The position numbers and the translations under genes were made by a program. Of a stretch of 64,000 nt of DNA, positions 53,487 to 62,191 are shown piece after piece. Under the pieces are notes generated by a model that worked only from the letters and a program-made list of their open reading frames with translations, ran no database searches and was not told the DNA's origin. Numbering within the stretch: position 1 is the first letter of the stretch; every line of letters begins with the position of its first letter. Source of the DNA: Gaiella sp. GTDB lineage: Bacteria; Actinomycetota; Thermoleophilia; Gaiellales; Gaiellaceae. The stretch spans positions 186,001-250,000 of the forward strand of contig JAOSJZ010000001.1 in NCBI GenBank assembly GCA_027493885.1. Reading direction: 5' to 3'.

Positions 53487-54647
53487 ATGAAGCGCACCAT
53501 CGCCGCCGTGCTGGTCGTCGCTGCCGCGTTTGTCACTGCGGGCGCGTCCGCCTCTGGCACAGCCACGGTGCATGCCCTCGTCTGGGAGAAGAACACCCTG
53601 TCGCTCGCCACGCTGGACGCGACCACGCTCGCACCCCGCGCTCGACCGCTCGCGCTCGGTCGGGCGCAGGGCGAGGTGTTCACGGACAGTCTCGGAGAGC
53701 GGCTTGCCGTTGCGTCTGCGGGAGCGGGCATCGTGATCGTCGACACGCGCCGCATGGGGGTTCTGTGGCGTCTCCCGCGCGGCAGGCTCGTCCGCGCAGT
53801 TTCGTGGCTGTCGCCGACCCGCCTGCTCGTCGTGGAGCACGGCGGCGTGCTGCTGCTCGATCCGCTTCGCAAGCGCATCGTTGCCAGAAGCGACTTCGAC
53901 GGCGTCGTCCTGGCGTCGGCAAAGTGGTCGAACGGCCTGGTTCTGCTCGCGTTCCGCAACGAGGGGTCGATCGAGCCAGCGCGTCTGTTCGTCGTCGGAC
54001 CCGGTGTCGGTGTCCGAACGACCGAACTGTCGCGGATCGCCGCGGGTTGGGCATCCGCTTCGACGTCCGAGGGTGATGTCAACTCCGCGCAGCCCGCGCT
54101 GGCGGTCGATGCCGTCGGAGGACGAGCGTTCGTCGCCGGTGGGCCGCACCTCGCGACGATCGACCTTGCATCGCTCTCCGTCTCGTACGTGGGCAGCGAG
54201 CGGACGCTCCAGAAGTGGGCGAGCGGTCCGCGTCGGAGCGCCGCATGGTTGGGCGACGGCGTTCTCGCAGTCGCGGGCGCGGACGAGAAGTGGACGGGCG
54301 CCGGAACCACGAGCACGCCGTTCGGTCTCCGCTACGTCTCTTCGAGCGGCGTGCGCGTGATCGACGAGAATGCGACGCTGGTCAACGCCGCCGGTGGGCT
54401 CGCCCTGGCGTATGGCAATCGGTACACGAACGGCGGGACCGAGGGCATCGGCCTGATCGCCTATGACCGGGCGGGCGCATTCCGCTGGCGCCTGTTCGAC
54501 GACACGCCGATCAGCAGCCTGACAGTCGCGGGCAACCGTGCATACGTGTGGGCCGGACGTCGCTTGCAGGTGGTCGACCTGGTGGCAGGCGCGGTCATCG
54601 GCGGGACGGACGTGCCGAGGACACGCTGGCTCCAGATCATCGGCTGA
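53487..54647 (+). CDS. Secreted beta-propeller-like hypothetical protein
   Basis: A 386-residue exported protein; signal peptide MKRTIAAVLVVAAAFVTAGASA. The mature part is a series of beta-hairpin units (VHALVWEKNTLSLATLDATT, LLVVEHGGVLLLDPLRKRIV, AVDAVGGRAFVAGGPHLATIDLASL) like those of PQQ- or YVTN-type propellers, with no recognisable catalytic residues. ATG 53487 follows AAAGGAGG. Codon use is visibly less biased to G+C than in neighbours, a hint of transfer. Function unknown. Confidence 0.75.
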   Translation: MKRTIAAVLVVAAAFVTAGASASGTATVHALVWEKNTLSLATLDATTLAPRARPLALGRAQGEVFTDSLGERLAVASAGAGIVIVDTRRMGVLWRLPRGRLVRAVSWLSPTRLLVVEHGGVLLLDPLRKRIVARSDFDGVVLASAKWSNGLVLLAFRNEGSIEPARLFVVGPGVGVRTTELSRIAAGWASASTSEGDVNSAQPALAVDAVGGRAFVAGGPHLATIDLASLSVSYVGSERTLQKWASGPRRSAAWLGDGVLAVAGADEKWTGAGTTSTPFGLRYVSSSGVRVIDENATLVNAAGGLALAYGNRYTNGGTEGIGLIAYDRAGAFRWRLFDDTPISSLTVAGNRAYVWAGRRLQVVDLVAGAVIGGTDVPRTRWLQIIG

Positions 54648-54653
54648 GCCGGA

Positions 54654-55280
54654 CTACAGCCGCTCGCGGAGCGACGCGAGGTCGTCGTCGCGGAGTGCCC
54701 ACTCGCGCGAGCGCGGGTCGAGCTCGATCGCGCGCTGCAGCGTCACCCACGCGTCGTCGGGACGGCCGGCGAGCGCCTCCCAGCAGGCCGTCGAGTAGAC
54801 GACGCCGGCGTGGTCGGGGAACCGCTCGTTCGCCTCGGCCATCAGCCGGAGCGCCGCCTCGGGGTCGAGCGGGTCGCGGAAGCGCTCCGCCTCGAAGTAC
54901 CACTCCCACGCGGACGGCGTGTACGCCTCGCCCGGCTTCCCCCCGATCGCGAGGACGGTGGTGCCGGGCTCGGCCGCGGTCGCGTGGCGGCGCACCGTCG
55001 GGTCGCGCAGGAAGACGATCGTGCCCGCCGGCGCGTCGAGCGTCTCGCCGTCGAGCTCGAAGGTCGCGCGCCCGGAGAGGACGACGTAGACCTCCTCGTG
55101 GCGGAGCGTCTCCTCGCTGTGCCGCTCGACCACGTCGTCGCCGGCCTTCTCGGCCGTGTACGCGTTGATCCCGAACGCCTCGATCCCGAGCGTCCGCCGG
55201 ATCGGCTTCCAGCGGAGCTCCCCCGCGACCCTGATCGCGGGGACGTCGTCGAGGCGGAGGCTCGTCCAGCGGTCGCTCAT
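54654..55280 (-). CDS. Cupin protein with C-terminal TPR-like helices
   Basis: A 208-residue protein from ATG 55280. Residues 50-125 form a cupin (HSEETLRHEEVYVVLSGRATF, then LDAPAGTIVFLRDPTVRRHA) with a His/Glu metal set; residues 140-205 form helix pairs (DPEAALRLMAEANERFPDHAG, RPDDAWVTLQRAIELDP) typical of TPR repeats. Such proteins sense or bind small ligands. It is divergent from the ECF sigma gene, so the pair may share a promoter region. Confidence 0.75.
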   Translation of the reverse strand: MSDRWTSLRLDDVPAIRVAGELRWKPIRRTLGIEAFGINAYTAEKAGDDVVERHSEETLRHEEVYVVLSGRATFELDGETLDAPAGTIVFLRDPTVRRHATAAEPGTTVLAIGGKPGEAYTPSAWEWYFEAERFRDPLDPEAALRLMAEANERFPDHAGVVYSTACWEALAGRPDDAWVTLQRAIELDPRSREWALRDDDLASLRERL

Positions 55281-55331
55281 CCGCCCGACGCTACAGGAAC
55301 CCCCACGGTTCGCCAGGTGTAGAAGAGGCGA

Positions 55332-55889
55332 GTGGGGAGCCGACCGCCCGACGAGGAGACGCTCGTCTCGCGCGCCAGGCGCGGAGACACGAACGCCTAC
55401 GAGGAGCTCGTGCGCATGCACCAGGGGATCGCGTTCCGGGTGGCGCTCGTCGCCGCCGGCGACCGCGCCGACGCGGAAGAGGCCGTCCAGGACGGCTTCG
55501 TCAAGGCCTACCGCGCGCTCGGCCGGTTCCGCGAGGGCGCCCCGTTCCGTCCGTGGCTCCTGCGGATCGTGGCCAACGAGGCGCGCAACCGGCGCCGGTC
55601 GACGAATAGGAGAGCCGGGCTGCCCCTCAGGGCGGCGGCGGCGGTCTCAGGGGACGCGGCTCCGTCCCCCGAGACGGCCGCCCTCGCGCAGGAGCGTCGC
55701 GACCGCCTCCTCGACGCGCTGGGTCGGCTCGACGAGCGCGACCGCGACGTGCTCGTCCATCGCTTCCTGCTCGATCTCGGTGAGGACGAGGCGGCGGCGG
55801 CGCTGGGAGTGCGCCGGGGGACGGTCAAGTCGCGGACGTCGCGGGCACTCGAGCGGCTTCGCGCGCTCGTCGGGGAGGAGGTCGCGTGA
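55332..55889 (+). CDS. ECF-type RNA polymerase sigma factor
   Basis: A 185-residue sigma-70 family protein from GTG 55332. Region 2 is AYEELVRMHQGIAFRVALVAAGDRADAEEAVQDGFVKAYR, with RPWLLRIVANEARNRRR at its end; region 4 is DERDRDVLVHRF to RGTVKSRTSRALERLR. Between them is a 30-residue Ala-rich linker. The next gene overlaps by GTGA and encodes a membrane protein, the common layout for an ECF factor and its regulator. Confidence 0.93.
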   Translation: MGSRPPDEETLVSRARRGDTNAYEELVRMHQGIAFRVALVAAGDRADAEEAVQDGFVKAYRALGRFREGAPFRPWLLRIVANEARNRRRSTNRRAGLPLRAAAAVSGDAAPSPETAALAQERRDRLLDALGRLDERDRDVLVHRFLLDLGEDEAAAALGVRRGTVKSRTSRALERLRALVGEEVA

Positions 55890-56614
55890 ACGGGCTCGAG
55901 CGTGAGCTGTCGGCGCTGGCCGCCTCGGTCGAGTGGCCCGAGACGCCCGACCTCGCACCAGCGATTGCGAGCCGCCTGGCGGGGCGTCCGCGTCCTTCGC
56001 GCAGGCGGAGGCGGCTCGCGATCGCCGTCGTCGCCGTGCTCGCGGCGCTCCTTGCGGTGCTTGCCGTGCCGCCCGCCCGCACCGCGATCCTCGACTGGCT
56101 CGGCATCGGCGGTGCGCACATCGTCCGGGTCGACGAGCTTCCACCGCTGCCGCCGGTGAGTGACCTCGATCTGCTCGGCCGGAGCGTGACGCCGGACGAG
56201 GCCCGTGCACGGGCCGGATTCCCCTTTGCCGAGCCGCCGCGCGGCGAGCCGCGACCGGACGAAATTCGCCTCGCGCCCGGGCTGCGCATCAGCTACGTCT
56301 GGCGCGAAGGCCCCAAGGTGCTCCTCCTGGTCACACAGTTCCCGGGGCGCGTCGGCGATCCGGCGCTTCTGAAGAAGCTCGCGGGCAGCGTGACACGCGT
56401 CGAGCGGTTCCAGCTCGACGGCCACGCAGCCGTCTGGCTCGAGGGCGGTCCGCACGCAGTGCTCTTCGTCGCGCCCGACGGCCTCGTCCGCGACGACCAG
56501 GGCTGGCTCGCCGGCAGCACGCTCCTCGTCGACCGGGGAGGAACGACCGTAAGAGTGGAGGGGGAGCTCGCGCGCGACGACGCCGTCGCGCTCGTGCGGA
56601 CGATGAGCCGCTGA
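55886..56614 (+). CDS. Membrane-anchored protein coupled to the ECF sigma factor (putative anti-sigma factor)
   Basis: A 242-residue protein from GTG 55886. About 45 cytoplasmic residues (VEWPETPDLAPAIASRLAG) precede a basic stop-transfer and a helix (RLAIAVVAVLAALLAVLAVPPA); the rest is an extracellular beta-rich domain (LAPGLRISYVWREGPKVLLLV, VWLEGGPHAVLFVAPDG). No HxxxCxxC zinc motif is present, so it is not a ZAS-type anti-sigma; the assignment rests on topology and translational coupling. Confidence 0.72.
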   Translation: MNGLERELSALAASVEWPETPDLAPAIASRLAGRPRPSRRRRRLAIAVVAVLAALLAVLAVPPARTAILDWLGIGGAHIVRVDELPPLPPVSDLDLLGRSVTPDEARARAGFPFAEPPRGEPRPDEIRLAPGLRISYVWREGPKVLLLVTQFPGRVGDPALLKKLAGSVTRVERFQLDGHAAVWLEGGPHAVLFVAPDGLVRDDQGWLAGSTLLVDRGGTTVRVEGELARDDAVALVRTMSR

Positions 56615-56616
56615 GC

Positions 56617-56777
56617 CGTCCCTCGTCCGAGGGACAGAGCGACCCGAGCACGGGGGTACCCCGTTCGGGGGAGTCGATCCCTGAGACGAGGGATGACGTT
56701 CCCCCGGGACGCCACTACAAGGCGTATGGGGAGGGGAAGCCGTGCCGCGCCCGTCCGGGCCAGCCCCGGACGGGCGC
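56617..56777. terminator. Hairpins after the sigma/anti-sigma pair
   Basis: GTCCCTCG-TC-CGAGGGAC (56617-56634) is a perfect hairpin just after the stop. GCGCCCGTCCGGG (56747-56759) and CCCGGACGGGCGC (56765-56777) form a second, 13-bp stem with a 5-base loop. Either could end transcription before the insertion sequences. Confidence 0.55.
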
Positions 56778-56818
56778 GCCGGCGCTGCTACTTTCGCGCC
56801 GCAAGTCGATCGTGACTA

Positions 56819-58078
56819 AGTGCTCCCGGTCGTAAGTTCCGCCACGGTCAGGCTGCCAGTTGGAGCTGAGGTTCGTGAGCGGCGACCCGTTCGAGCAGCT
56901 TGGCGAGGTCGTGGCGGGTGAAGTCCCAGGCGAACGGCTCAGCGATCTCGTTCCAGTGGTGCTCGAACTCGTTGAGCGTGCGCGCGAGCACGGACAGACC
57001 GACGAAGTCATTGGGCTCGAGCACCTTGCGCTGAAGAATGGAGAAGTAGATCTCCACCTGGTTGAGCCAGCTCGCGTGCACGGGCAGGTGGACGAGAACG
57101 AGGTTCCGCCAGCGCCGTTGGAGACGCTCGACGGACTTCTGGCCGCGGTGAGAGGAGCCGTTGTCGACGATCCAGAAGACGCGCCGGGCAGAGGCGTACG
57201 GCTCCTTCGTCATCACCTGCCCGACGAGCCGGTCGAGGCGGCGATCCCTCCCCGTGGCTCCGAGCGGCCGAAGACCCGTGGCCGCCTGCCTCCTCGCCGT
57301 CCGATGTCGAGCGCGGCCAGGTAGGTGAGCGCCCCTCTGCGCTGGTAGGTGTGCTCGACCCTGAGCCCGCGCGCACCCGACGCGGGCGGGAGCGTCTTAT
57401 GGATCCGCGCCCTGGCCTGGATCGAGGGCTTCTCGTCTGCGCAGATCACGAACTCGCCGGGGTGCAAGAGCTTCCCCTGGAAGCGACCCTGGTAGAGGTC
57501 GAGCACCGGCCCTGCCTTCTCGAGGAAGGCCGGGTCGGTGGGGAAGATCCAGGAGCGGTGCTGCCAGGGCTTGAGCGCGTCCTCTCGGAGCCAGCGCGCG
57601 ATCGTCGCCGGCGAGGCCTCGGTAATCGCGCGCTCGACGACGAGGCGGTGCAGCTCAGCGCGCGAGAAGCGCGACAACGGGAGGGCGTGCTCGCGGGGAA
57701 GCTCGCAGGCAATCGCCTTCACCTGCGCCACCTCTTCCGGGGGGAAAACGGCGCGGACGGCCCGCGCGCCTCAAGTCGGCGAGACCCTGCATCCGTCCTT
57801 CGCAGAAGCGTCGTCGCCAACGTCCCACCGCCTCCCTCGACATCCCCAGCCGCTCGCCGATCTCGACGTTGCTGCGACCTTCGGCCGCCAGCAGCACCAG
57901 CTTCGCCCGCTGCACCTCCCGGTGCGGACGCGTGTAGCAGGCCGCGCAGTGCTCGAGCGCGGCTCGCTCCGCCTCGCTCAGCACCACCTCGTAGGGGCTG
58001 CGTCCCGGCATCGCCGCAACGATTCGGCCTCACCATCGTCACTCCTTCAAGCGCGATGGGATATCTGACCGGGAGCAC
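56819..58078 (-). mobile_element. IS630-type insertion sequence, inactive
   Basis: Terminal inverted repeats AGTGCTCCCGGTC (56819-56831) and GACCGGGAGCAC (58067-58078) bound the element, with TA on both sides (56817-56818 and 58079-58080), the target preferred by IS630. The single transposase gene inside is split by two frameshifts, so the copy cannot move by itself. Confidence 0.8.
56848..58011 (-). pseudogene. IS630-family transposase, two frameshifts
   Basis: Three consecutive frames make one DDE transposase of about 387 residues. The N-terminal HTH has ACYTRPHREVQRAKLVLLAA and GERLGMSREAVGRW; the middle has VICADEKPSIQARA (first Asp); the end has FWIVDNGSSHRG (second Asp) and HASWLNQVEIYFSILQRKV (Glu). 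Breaks lie at the G6 of 57739-57744 (one base too many) and near 57236 (one missing). All catalytic residues survive. Confidence 0.82.
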
Positions 58079-58081
58079 TAA

Positions 58082-59526
58082 TAGGACTTTGTTACTCACG
58101 TGGGTGGAAGAGCTCGAGCTGGTTGAGGTCGATGGGCTGTTTGCAGGTTCGGCAGCGGCCGGCCCAGCAGCGCAGGACGGGCTGTAGGAGCAGCACCGTC
58201 TGTGGCAGCGTCAGGCCGGCCGCCGGGCTTTCGGGCGCAGGCGTTCCTCCGTCAGGAAGGCGTGCGCGCAGGTGACGAGGGCGCAGTGATGGTGGAAGCC
58301 GAGGTAGCTGCGGCCTTCGTAGTGGTCGAGCCCGAGTTCCCCTTTCAGCTGCCGGTAGTCGAGCTCGATCGTCCAGCGCAGGCGGGCGAGCCTGGCGAGC
58401 CGCTCGCGGCTCTCGTCCTCGGCGAGGTTCGACAGCCAGTAGTCGCTCGGCGTCTGCTCGCCGTCGGGCCACTCGATGATCAGCCACTCCCAGCGCGGTT
58501 GTTGATGCCGGTTTCTGACCGGGTTTGTCGCGACCACGCGGACGAACGCGAACCGGCTCGTGACCTCCGCGCCGCTTGGGGTTGTCCGGCAGGGCAGCGC
58601 CTGCCAGGCGTTGTCGGGCAGCCGCTCGGCGAGCAGATGCACCGACTCCGGCTCCCGGTCGGGGCGGGCGACGCTCGGCGGGCGGCCGCGCCCGCCGGCG
58701 CGTTCGGGAACCGCGAAGCTTGTCTCCGGCCCGTACACGCTCGTACCCGCCCGAATCGCGAGCACGTACTCGAGCTCCGCCTCGTGCAGTCCGGTGCGGA
58801 AGCCGGCATCGTCGCCATAAGCGGCGTCGCCGAGGATCGGCGCCCGCGGCACCTCCCAGCCGGCCGCCCGCTCGCAGACCGCAGCGGCCAGCTGCGGCTT
58901 TGTTCGGAATTCGACCTCGTCGGGGATCTTCGCCTTCCGCCGACGATCCACATCGTCGCACCACTCCTCCGGCAGATACAGCCGCCAACCAAGCGGCGAC
59001 GTGCCCCGCTCGCCGACGGCGTGCACGCTGACGGTGATCTGGCAGTTGCCGACCTTGCCCAACGTGCCCGAGTACTGCCGCTTCACCCCCGGCGAGTGCT
59101 TGCCGTCCTTGACAATCCCCGTGTCATCGACGATCCAAGCCACAACCCCGATCTGCGGCGCCACCCGCTCCGCACAGCGACGGATCAAAAGCTCCGCATC
59201 CCAGGGCGAGTCGGCCAGAAACTGCTGCATCGACTCGTACCGGGCCGGCGTCTCCTCCAACCTGAACAGCGTCGGCTGCAAGCTCTTGCGGCCGCCCTGC
59301 TCGACCAACCCACGCACATACAGAAGCGCGTTCTCCCGCTGCCGACGCAGCGACAGCGGCGACGCTACCTCCGCCACAAACCCGGTAAGCCGCTCACGCA
59401 CCTCGACCGCCGGCATCTCGACTACCACCGCTGCCCCCATCCGCTCCTCCCTCCAACGATGACCGCAACCGCGGACACCGTTCGACGCGAACGGAGAGGA
59501 CCCTTCAACCAGCTAACAAAGTCCTA
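58082..59526 (-). mobile_element. IS701-type insertion sequence, intact
   Basis: Perfect inverted repeats TAGGACTTTGTTA (58082-58094) and TAACAAAGTCCTA (59514-59526) enclose a full transposase gene. The tetranucleotide CTAA occurs directly outside both ends (58078-58081 and 59527-59530) and fits the 4-bp CTAR target of this family. The left CTAA overlaps the last base of the IS630-type element and its TA duplication. Confidence 0.88.
58211..59440 (-). CDS. IS701-family transposase
   Basis: A 409-residue DDE transposase. AWIVDDTGIVKDGKHSPGV followed by KRQYSGTLGKVGNCQITVS is the IS701 signature with the first Asp; APILGDAAYGDD carries the second; RWTIELDYRQLKGELGLDHYEGRSYLG in pieces carries the Glu. 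No frameshift or stop is seen, so it may be active. ATG 59440 lies 74 bases inside the right repeat. Confidence 0.92.
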   Translation of the reverse strand: MGAAVVVEMPAVEVRERLTGFVAEVASPLSLRRQRENALLYVRGLVEQGGRKSLQPTLFRLEETPARYESMQQFLADSPWDAELLIRRCAERVAPQIGVVAWIVDDTGIVKDGKHSPGVKRQYSGTLGKVGNCQITVSVHAVGERGTSPLGWRLYLPEEWCDDVDRRRKAKIPDEVEFRTKPQLAAAVCERAAGWEVPRAPILGDAAYGDDAGFRTGLHEAELEYVLAIRAGTSVYGPETSFAVPERAGGRGRPPSVARPDREPESVHLLAERLPDNAWQALPCRTTPSGAEVTSRFAFVRVVATNPVRNRHQQPRWEWLIIEWPDGEQTPSDYWLSNLAEDESRERLARLARLRWTIELDYRQLKGELGLDHYEGRSYLGFHHHCALVTCAHAFLTEERLRPKARRPA

Positions 59527-59538
59527 CTAAGAGACTTC

Positions 59539-60624
59539 TCAGCGACCAGGGGGCGAACCCGCAGCAATCTCCAACCGCACGAGCGTTGCTTCCGCCTCGG
59601 TGACGATTCGCCGCACGAGATCGTCGCAGGTGGGCAAGTCCTTGATCCGGCCGACCACCTGGCCAGCCGGCATGACCCCATGGACCACGTCGCCGTCCAC
59701 GAGAGCCGCACGCGGTAGCATTGCTGCGTTCGCGGCGAAGATCGTGGCGACAGCCTCTCCGTCACGCCGATTTGCTTGGCGGAGGAGGATTCGAACAAGA
59801 TCGGTGACGGTGGCATCGGTCTGCGAGCGGTATGCGCGAGCGTTCTGCAGCGTGCGGAGCAATCTCGTGAGGCGTCCTGCGCCCTCCAACTCTCGGGCCG
59901 CTTCATTGCGAAGGACTCGCTGCGGTAACGAGTCGATTCGCGCCGAGACGACCGTGTCGTCAAGGCTGGCTCGGAGATACGTCTCTTTGACGTGCTCGGG
60001 AACGGGGCTCTCGGCGGTGAGCAGGAAACGGGTGCCCATCGCAATGCCCGCGGCCCCAAGCGCGAGCGCCGAAATCAGCCCGCCACCGTCCATGAAGCCG
60101 CCGGCGGCAACCACAGGCACGTCGACACTCGTAGCGATCTGCGGCACGAGCTGACCAGTGACGAGCGTTCCAGTATGGCCACCTCCTTCCGCACCCTGCG
60201 CGATCAAGGCGTCTGCTCCCAGAGCGACGGCTTTGAGGGCGTGGCGCGGGTGACCCACGGTCGGAATGCAGACGACGCCGTGTTCCCTGAGTCGCTCGAT
60301 CAGGCGCGGCTCGGGAGACCGGCTGTAGCCGGCGGCGTGGACGCCGTGGCGGATGATCGCCTCGACGATCGCGTCGGCGCCGGGCTGCTGCATCAGGAAA
60401 TTGACGCCGAAGGGTGAGTCCACCGTCTCCCTGACATGGACGATCGACCGCTCCGCCTCCGCGGCGGTCTGCGTGGCAGCCGCGAGGAAGGGAAAGCAGC
60501 CGGCGCGTGCGCTCGCCACCGCGAGTGACTCGGTTGCGACCCAGCCCATGGCCGATTGGACGATCGGATAGGGAACGCCGAGCACGTCGCAAAGCCGTGT
60601 CTGCAACGCAGGATGGCCGATCAC
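59539..60624 (-). CDS. Nitronate monooxygenase/FabK-like FMN oxidoreductase
   Basis: A 361-residue TIM-barrel flavoprotein from GTG 60624. PIVQSAMGWVATESLAVA opens the barrel, FGVNFLMQQP and GADALIAQGAEGGGHTG are FMN-binding and catalytic-loop motifs, and PVVAAGGFMDGGGLISALALGAAGIAMGTRF in parts is the phosphate site. The AEGGGH motif with catalytic His is typical of nitronate monooxygenase-like enzymes. It is divergent from a branched-chain-type ABC transporter, whose substrate it may process. Confidence 0.85.
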   Translation of the reverse strand: MIGHPALQTRLCDVLGVPYPIVQSAMGWVATESLAVASARAGCFPFLAAATQTAAEAERSIVHVRETVDSPFGVNFLMQQPGADAIVEAIIRHGVHAAGYSRSPEPRLIERLREHGVVCIPTVGHPRHALKAVALGADALIAQGAEGGGHTGTLVTGQLVPQIATSVDVPVVAAGGFMDGGGLISALALGAAGIAMGTRFLLTAESPVPEHVKETYLRASLDDTVVSARIDSLPQRVLRNEAARELEGAGRLTRLLRTLQNARAYRSQTDATVTDLVRILLRQANRRDGEAVATIFAANAAMLPRAALVDGDVVHGVMPAGQVVGRIKDLPTCDDLVRRIVTEAEATLVRLEIAAGSPPGR

Positions 60625-60731
60625 GGCGACGCCTCGGGCTCGATTACGCCCACGAAAGCAGGCCGGCCGCTGTGTGATGTACGTGGGTCCGGGCTCATGA
60701 TCGCAGAGTTGTAAGCAAACACCATACAATG

Positions 60732-60761
60732 TTGACTCGCATACATCATATTTGGTAGATT
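60732..60761 (+). promoter_or_regulatory. Putative promoter of the ABC transporter operon
   Basis: TTGACT (60732-60737) and TAGATT (60756-60761) are 18 bases apart in a conspicuously AT-rich stretch. An imperfect dyad with outer arms ACCA/TGGT spans about 60721-60756 and could be an operator. The first start codon is 89 bases downstream. Confidence 0.5.
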
Positions 60762-60849
60762 CGCCACATTCTCGACATTCCGTCGCGATCTCAGATCTGT
60801 CAGCGTCACCCATGTCGGCAACACCAACGGAGAGGATGGAGTTGCAGAA

Positions 60850-62070
60850 ATGCTAGGGAACGGACGTAGTAAGCGGCTCGCCAGCGCGAGATTGTGGCTT
60901 TTCGTGGCGCTGGCGGCTCTGTTCACCGCGCTCGCTGCTGGCGCCGCCATGGCCGCCCGGACGGCGAAGAATCCGCCGCTGATCATCGGCGCGATCGAGG
61001 ACCGATCGGGCGCATCCGCGGTCGTGTCGAAGCCGGTCATCGAGACCCTCAGGGTCCAGATCCCGGCGATCAACAAACGCGGCGGAATCCTGAAACGAAA
61101 GGTCGTTCTCATCACCGAAGACGACCAGGGCAACCCGACGCTGACACCCGCACTCGTCCGCCGGCTCATCGACCGGGGCGCACGCGCCGTGATCATGGCC
61201 TCCGGATCCGCCTCGGCCGTCGCGGCGAAGCCCGTCTTGAAGCAGACGCAGCGGGTCGGCATTGCGCCAACGAATATCAGTCCCGCGATCGTGACTCCGC
61301 CCGACAACGAGTGGTCGTTCTCCGTCGCGCCCTCGAGCGGGGGTATCGGCATGCTCTACGGCCTCGCCTGGAAGTCGCTCGACATCAAGAAGGTGGCGTT
61401 CCTGGCGGATCAGACGCCCACGATCACGGGGTCAATGCCCGCCGCCGAGGCAGCCCTGACGAAGCTCGGCATCGAGGTCGTGGCCAAGGAGCTCGTGCCG
61501 ATGACCGCGACCGACGCCTCGCCGCAGGTGCTCCGGCTCCAGCAGGCGCGGCCGGACGCCGTCTTCGTCTTGTCGCTCGGGAACCAGCTCGAGATCGTCG
61601 AGCAGCGGACGTTGAAGCGTCTCATGCCGAACACCCCTCGCTTCGGCATGCCGTCACTCGGTGCCCAGACCTCGACCTGGGCGCTGGCACAGCCGTCGGA
61701 CTTGGACGGTCTCGTCTACACGTCCACGTTGACCGCCAAGAACCCACGCACCGTCGCGTTGACGGCGCTTCTGAGGAGTCGGCTCGGGAAAAACTACGTC
61801 ATCACGGACTACAACGCGCAGGCGTACGCGGCGCTCCAGCTCCTGCAGCAGGCGTTCGAGCGCGCCGGTGGCGAAGACCCGGTCAAGGTCCGCAACGCTC
61901 TCGAGACCACGAAGGGGTTCAAGGCGCCATTCGGCCAGCCGGCGTTCAAGCTCTCCTACGGTCCTGATCGGCACTTTGCGAGCGCCGGAGTCTGCGGGTT
62001 CGTGTTGAGCGTCTTCAAGGGCAACAAGCCAGGCGGCGCTTGGTCGAAGTATCAGCCGCGCTGCACCTGA
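60850..62070 (+). CDS. Branched-chain amino-acid-type ABC transporter substrate-binding protein
   Basis: A 406-residue periplasmic-binding-fold protein (LivJ-like). A signal peptide (LWLFVALAALFTALAAGAAMA) is followed by PLIIGAIEDRSGASAVVSKP, KRGGILKRKVVLITEDDQGN and ARAVIMASGSASAVAAKP, which are the ligand-cleft motifs of the family. It has no lipobox cysteine after the signal. It delivers substrate to the permeases encoded next. The real ligand may be an aromatic or carboxylic acid rather than leucine. Codon use is less G+C-biased than in the rest of the window. Confidence 0.88.
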   Translation: MLGNGRSKRLASARLWLFVALAALFTALAAGAAMAARTAKNPPLIIGAIEDRSGASAVVSKPVIETLRVQIPAINKRGGILKRKVVLITEDDQGNPTLTPALVRRLIDRGARAVIMASGSASAVAAKPVLKQTQRVGIAPTNISPAIVTPPDNEWSFSVAPSSGGIGMLYGLAWKSLDIKKVAFLADQTPTITGSMPAAEAALTKLGIEVVAKELVPMTATDASPQVLRLQQARPDAVFVLSLGNQLEIVEQRTLKRLMPNTPRFGMPSLGAQTSTWALAQPSDLDGLVYTSTLTAKNPRTVALTALLRSRLGKNYVITDYNAQAYAALQLLQQAFERAGGEDPVKVRNALETTKGFKAPFGQPAFKLSYGPDRHFASAGVCGFVLSVFKGNKPGGAWSKYQPRCT

Positions 62071-62191
62071 GCTCAGGTCCGTCGACGAACAGTGGGGCGA
62101 AGTCCGGAAGCGGACCTTGCCCCACTGCGCGTTGCCGATATTGTCGAGCGGAGCCGGAAACCCGGGCTCTGCTTATGCACAAGGAGGGTGG

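Noticed and set aside
55886-56614. Zinc-binding (ZAS) anti-sigma factor
   Set aside because: No HxxxCxxC motif is present. Only topology and coupling to the sigma gene support an anti-sigma role.
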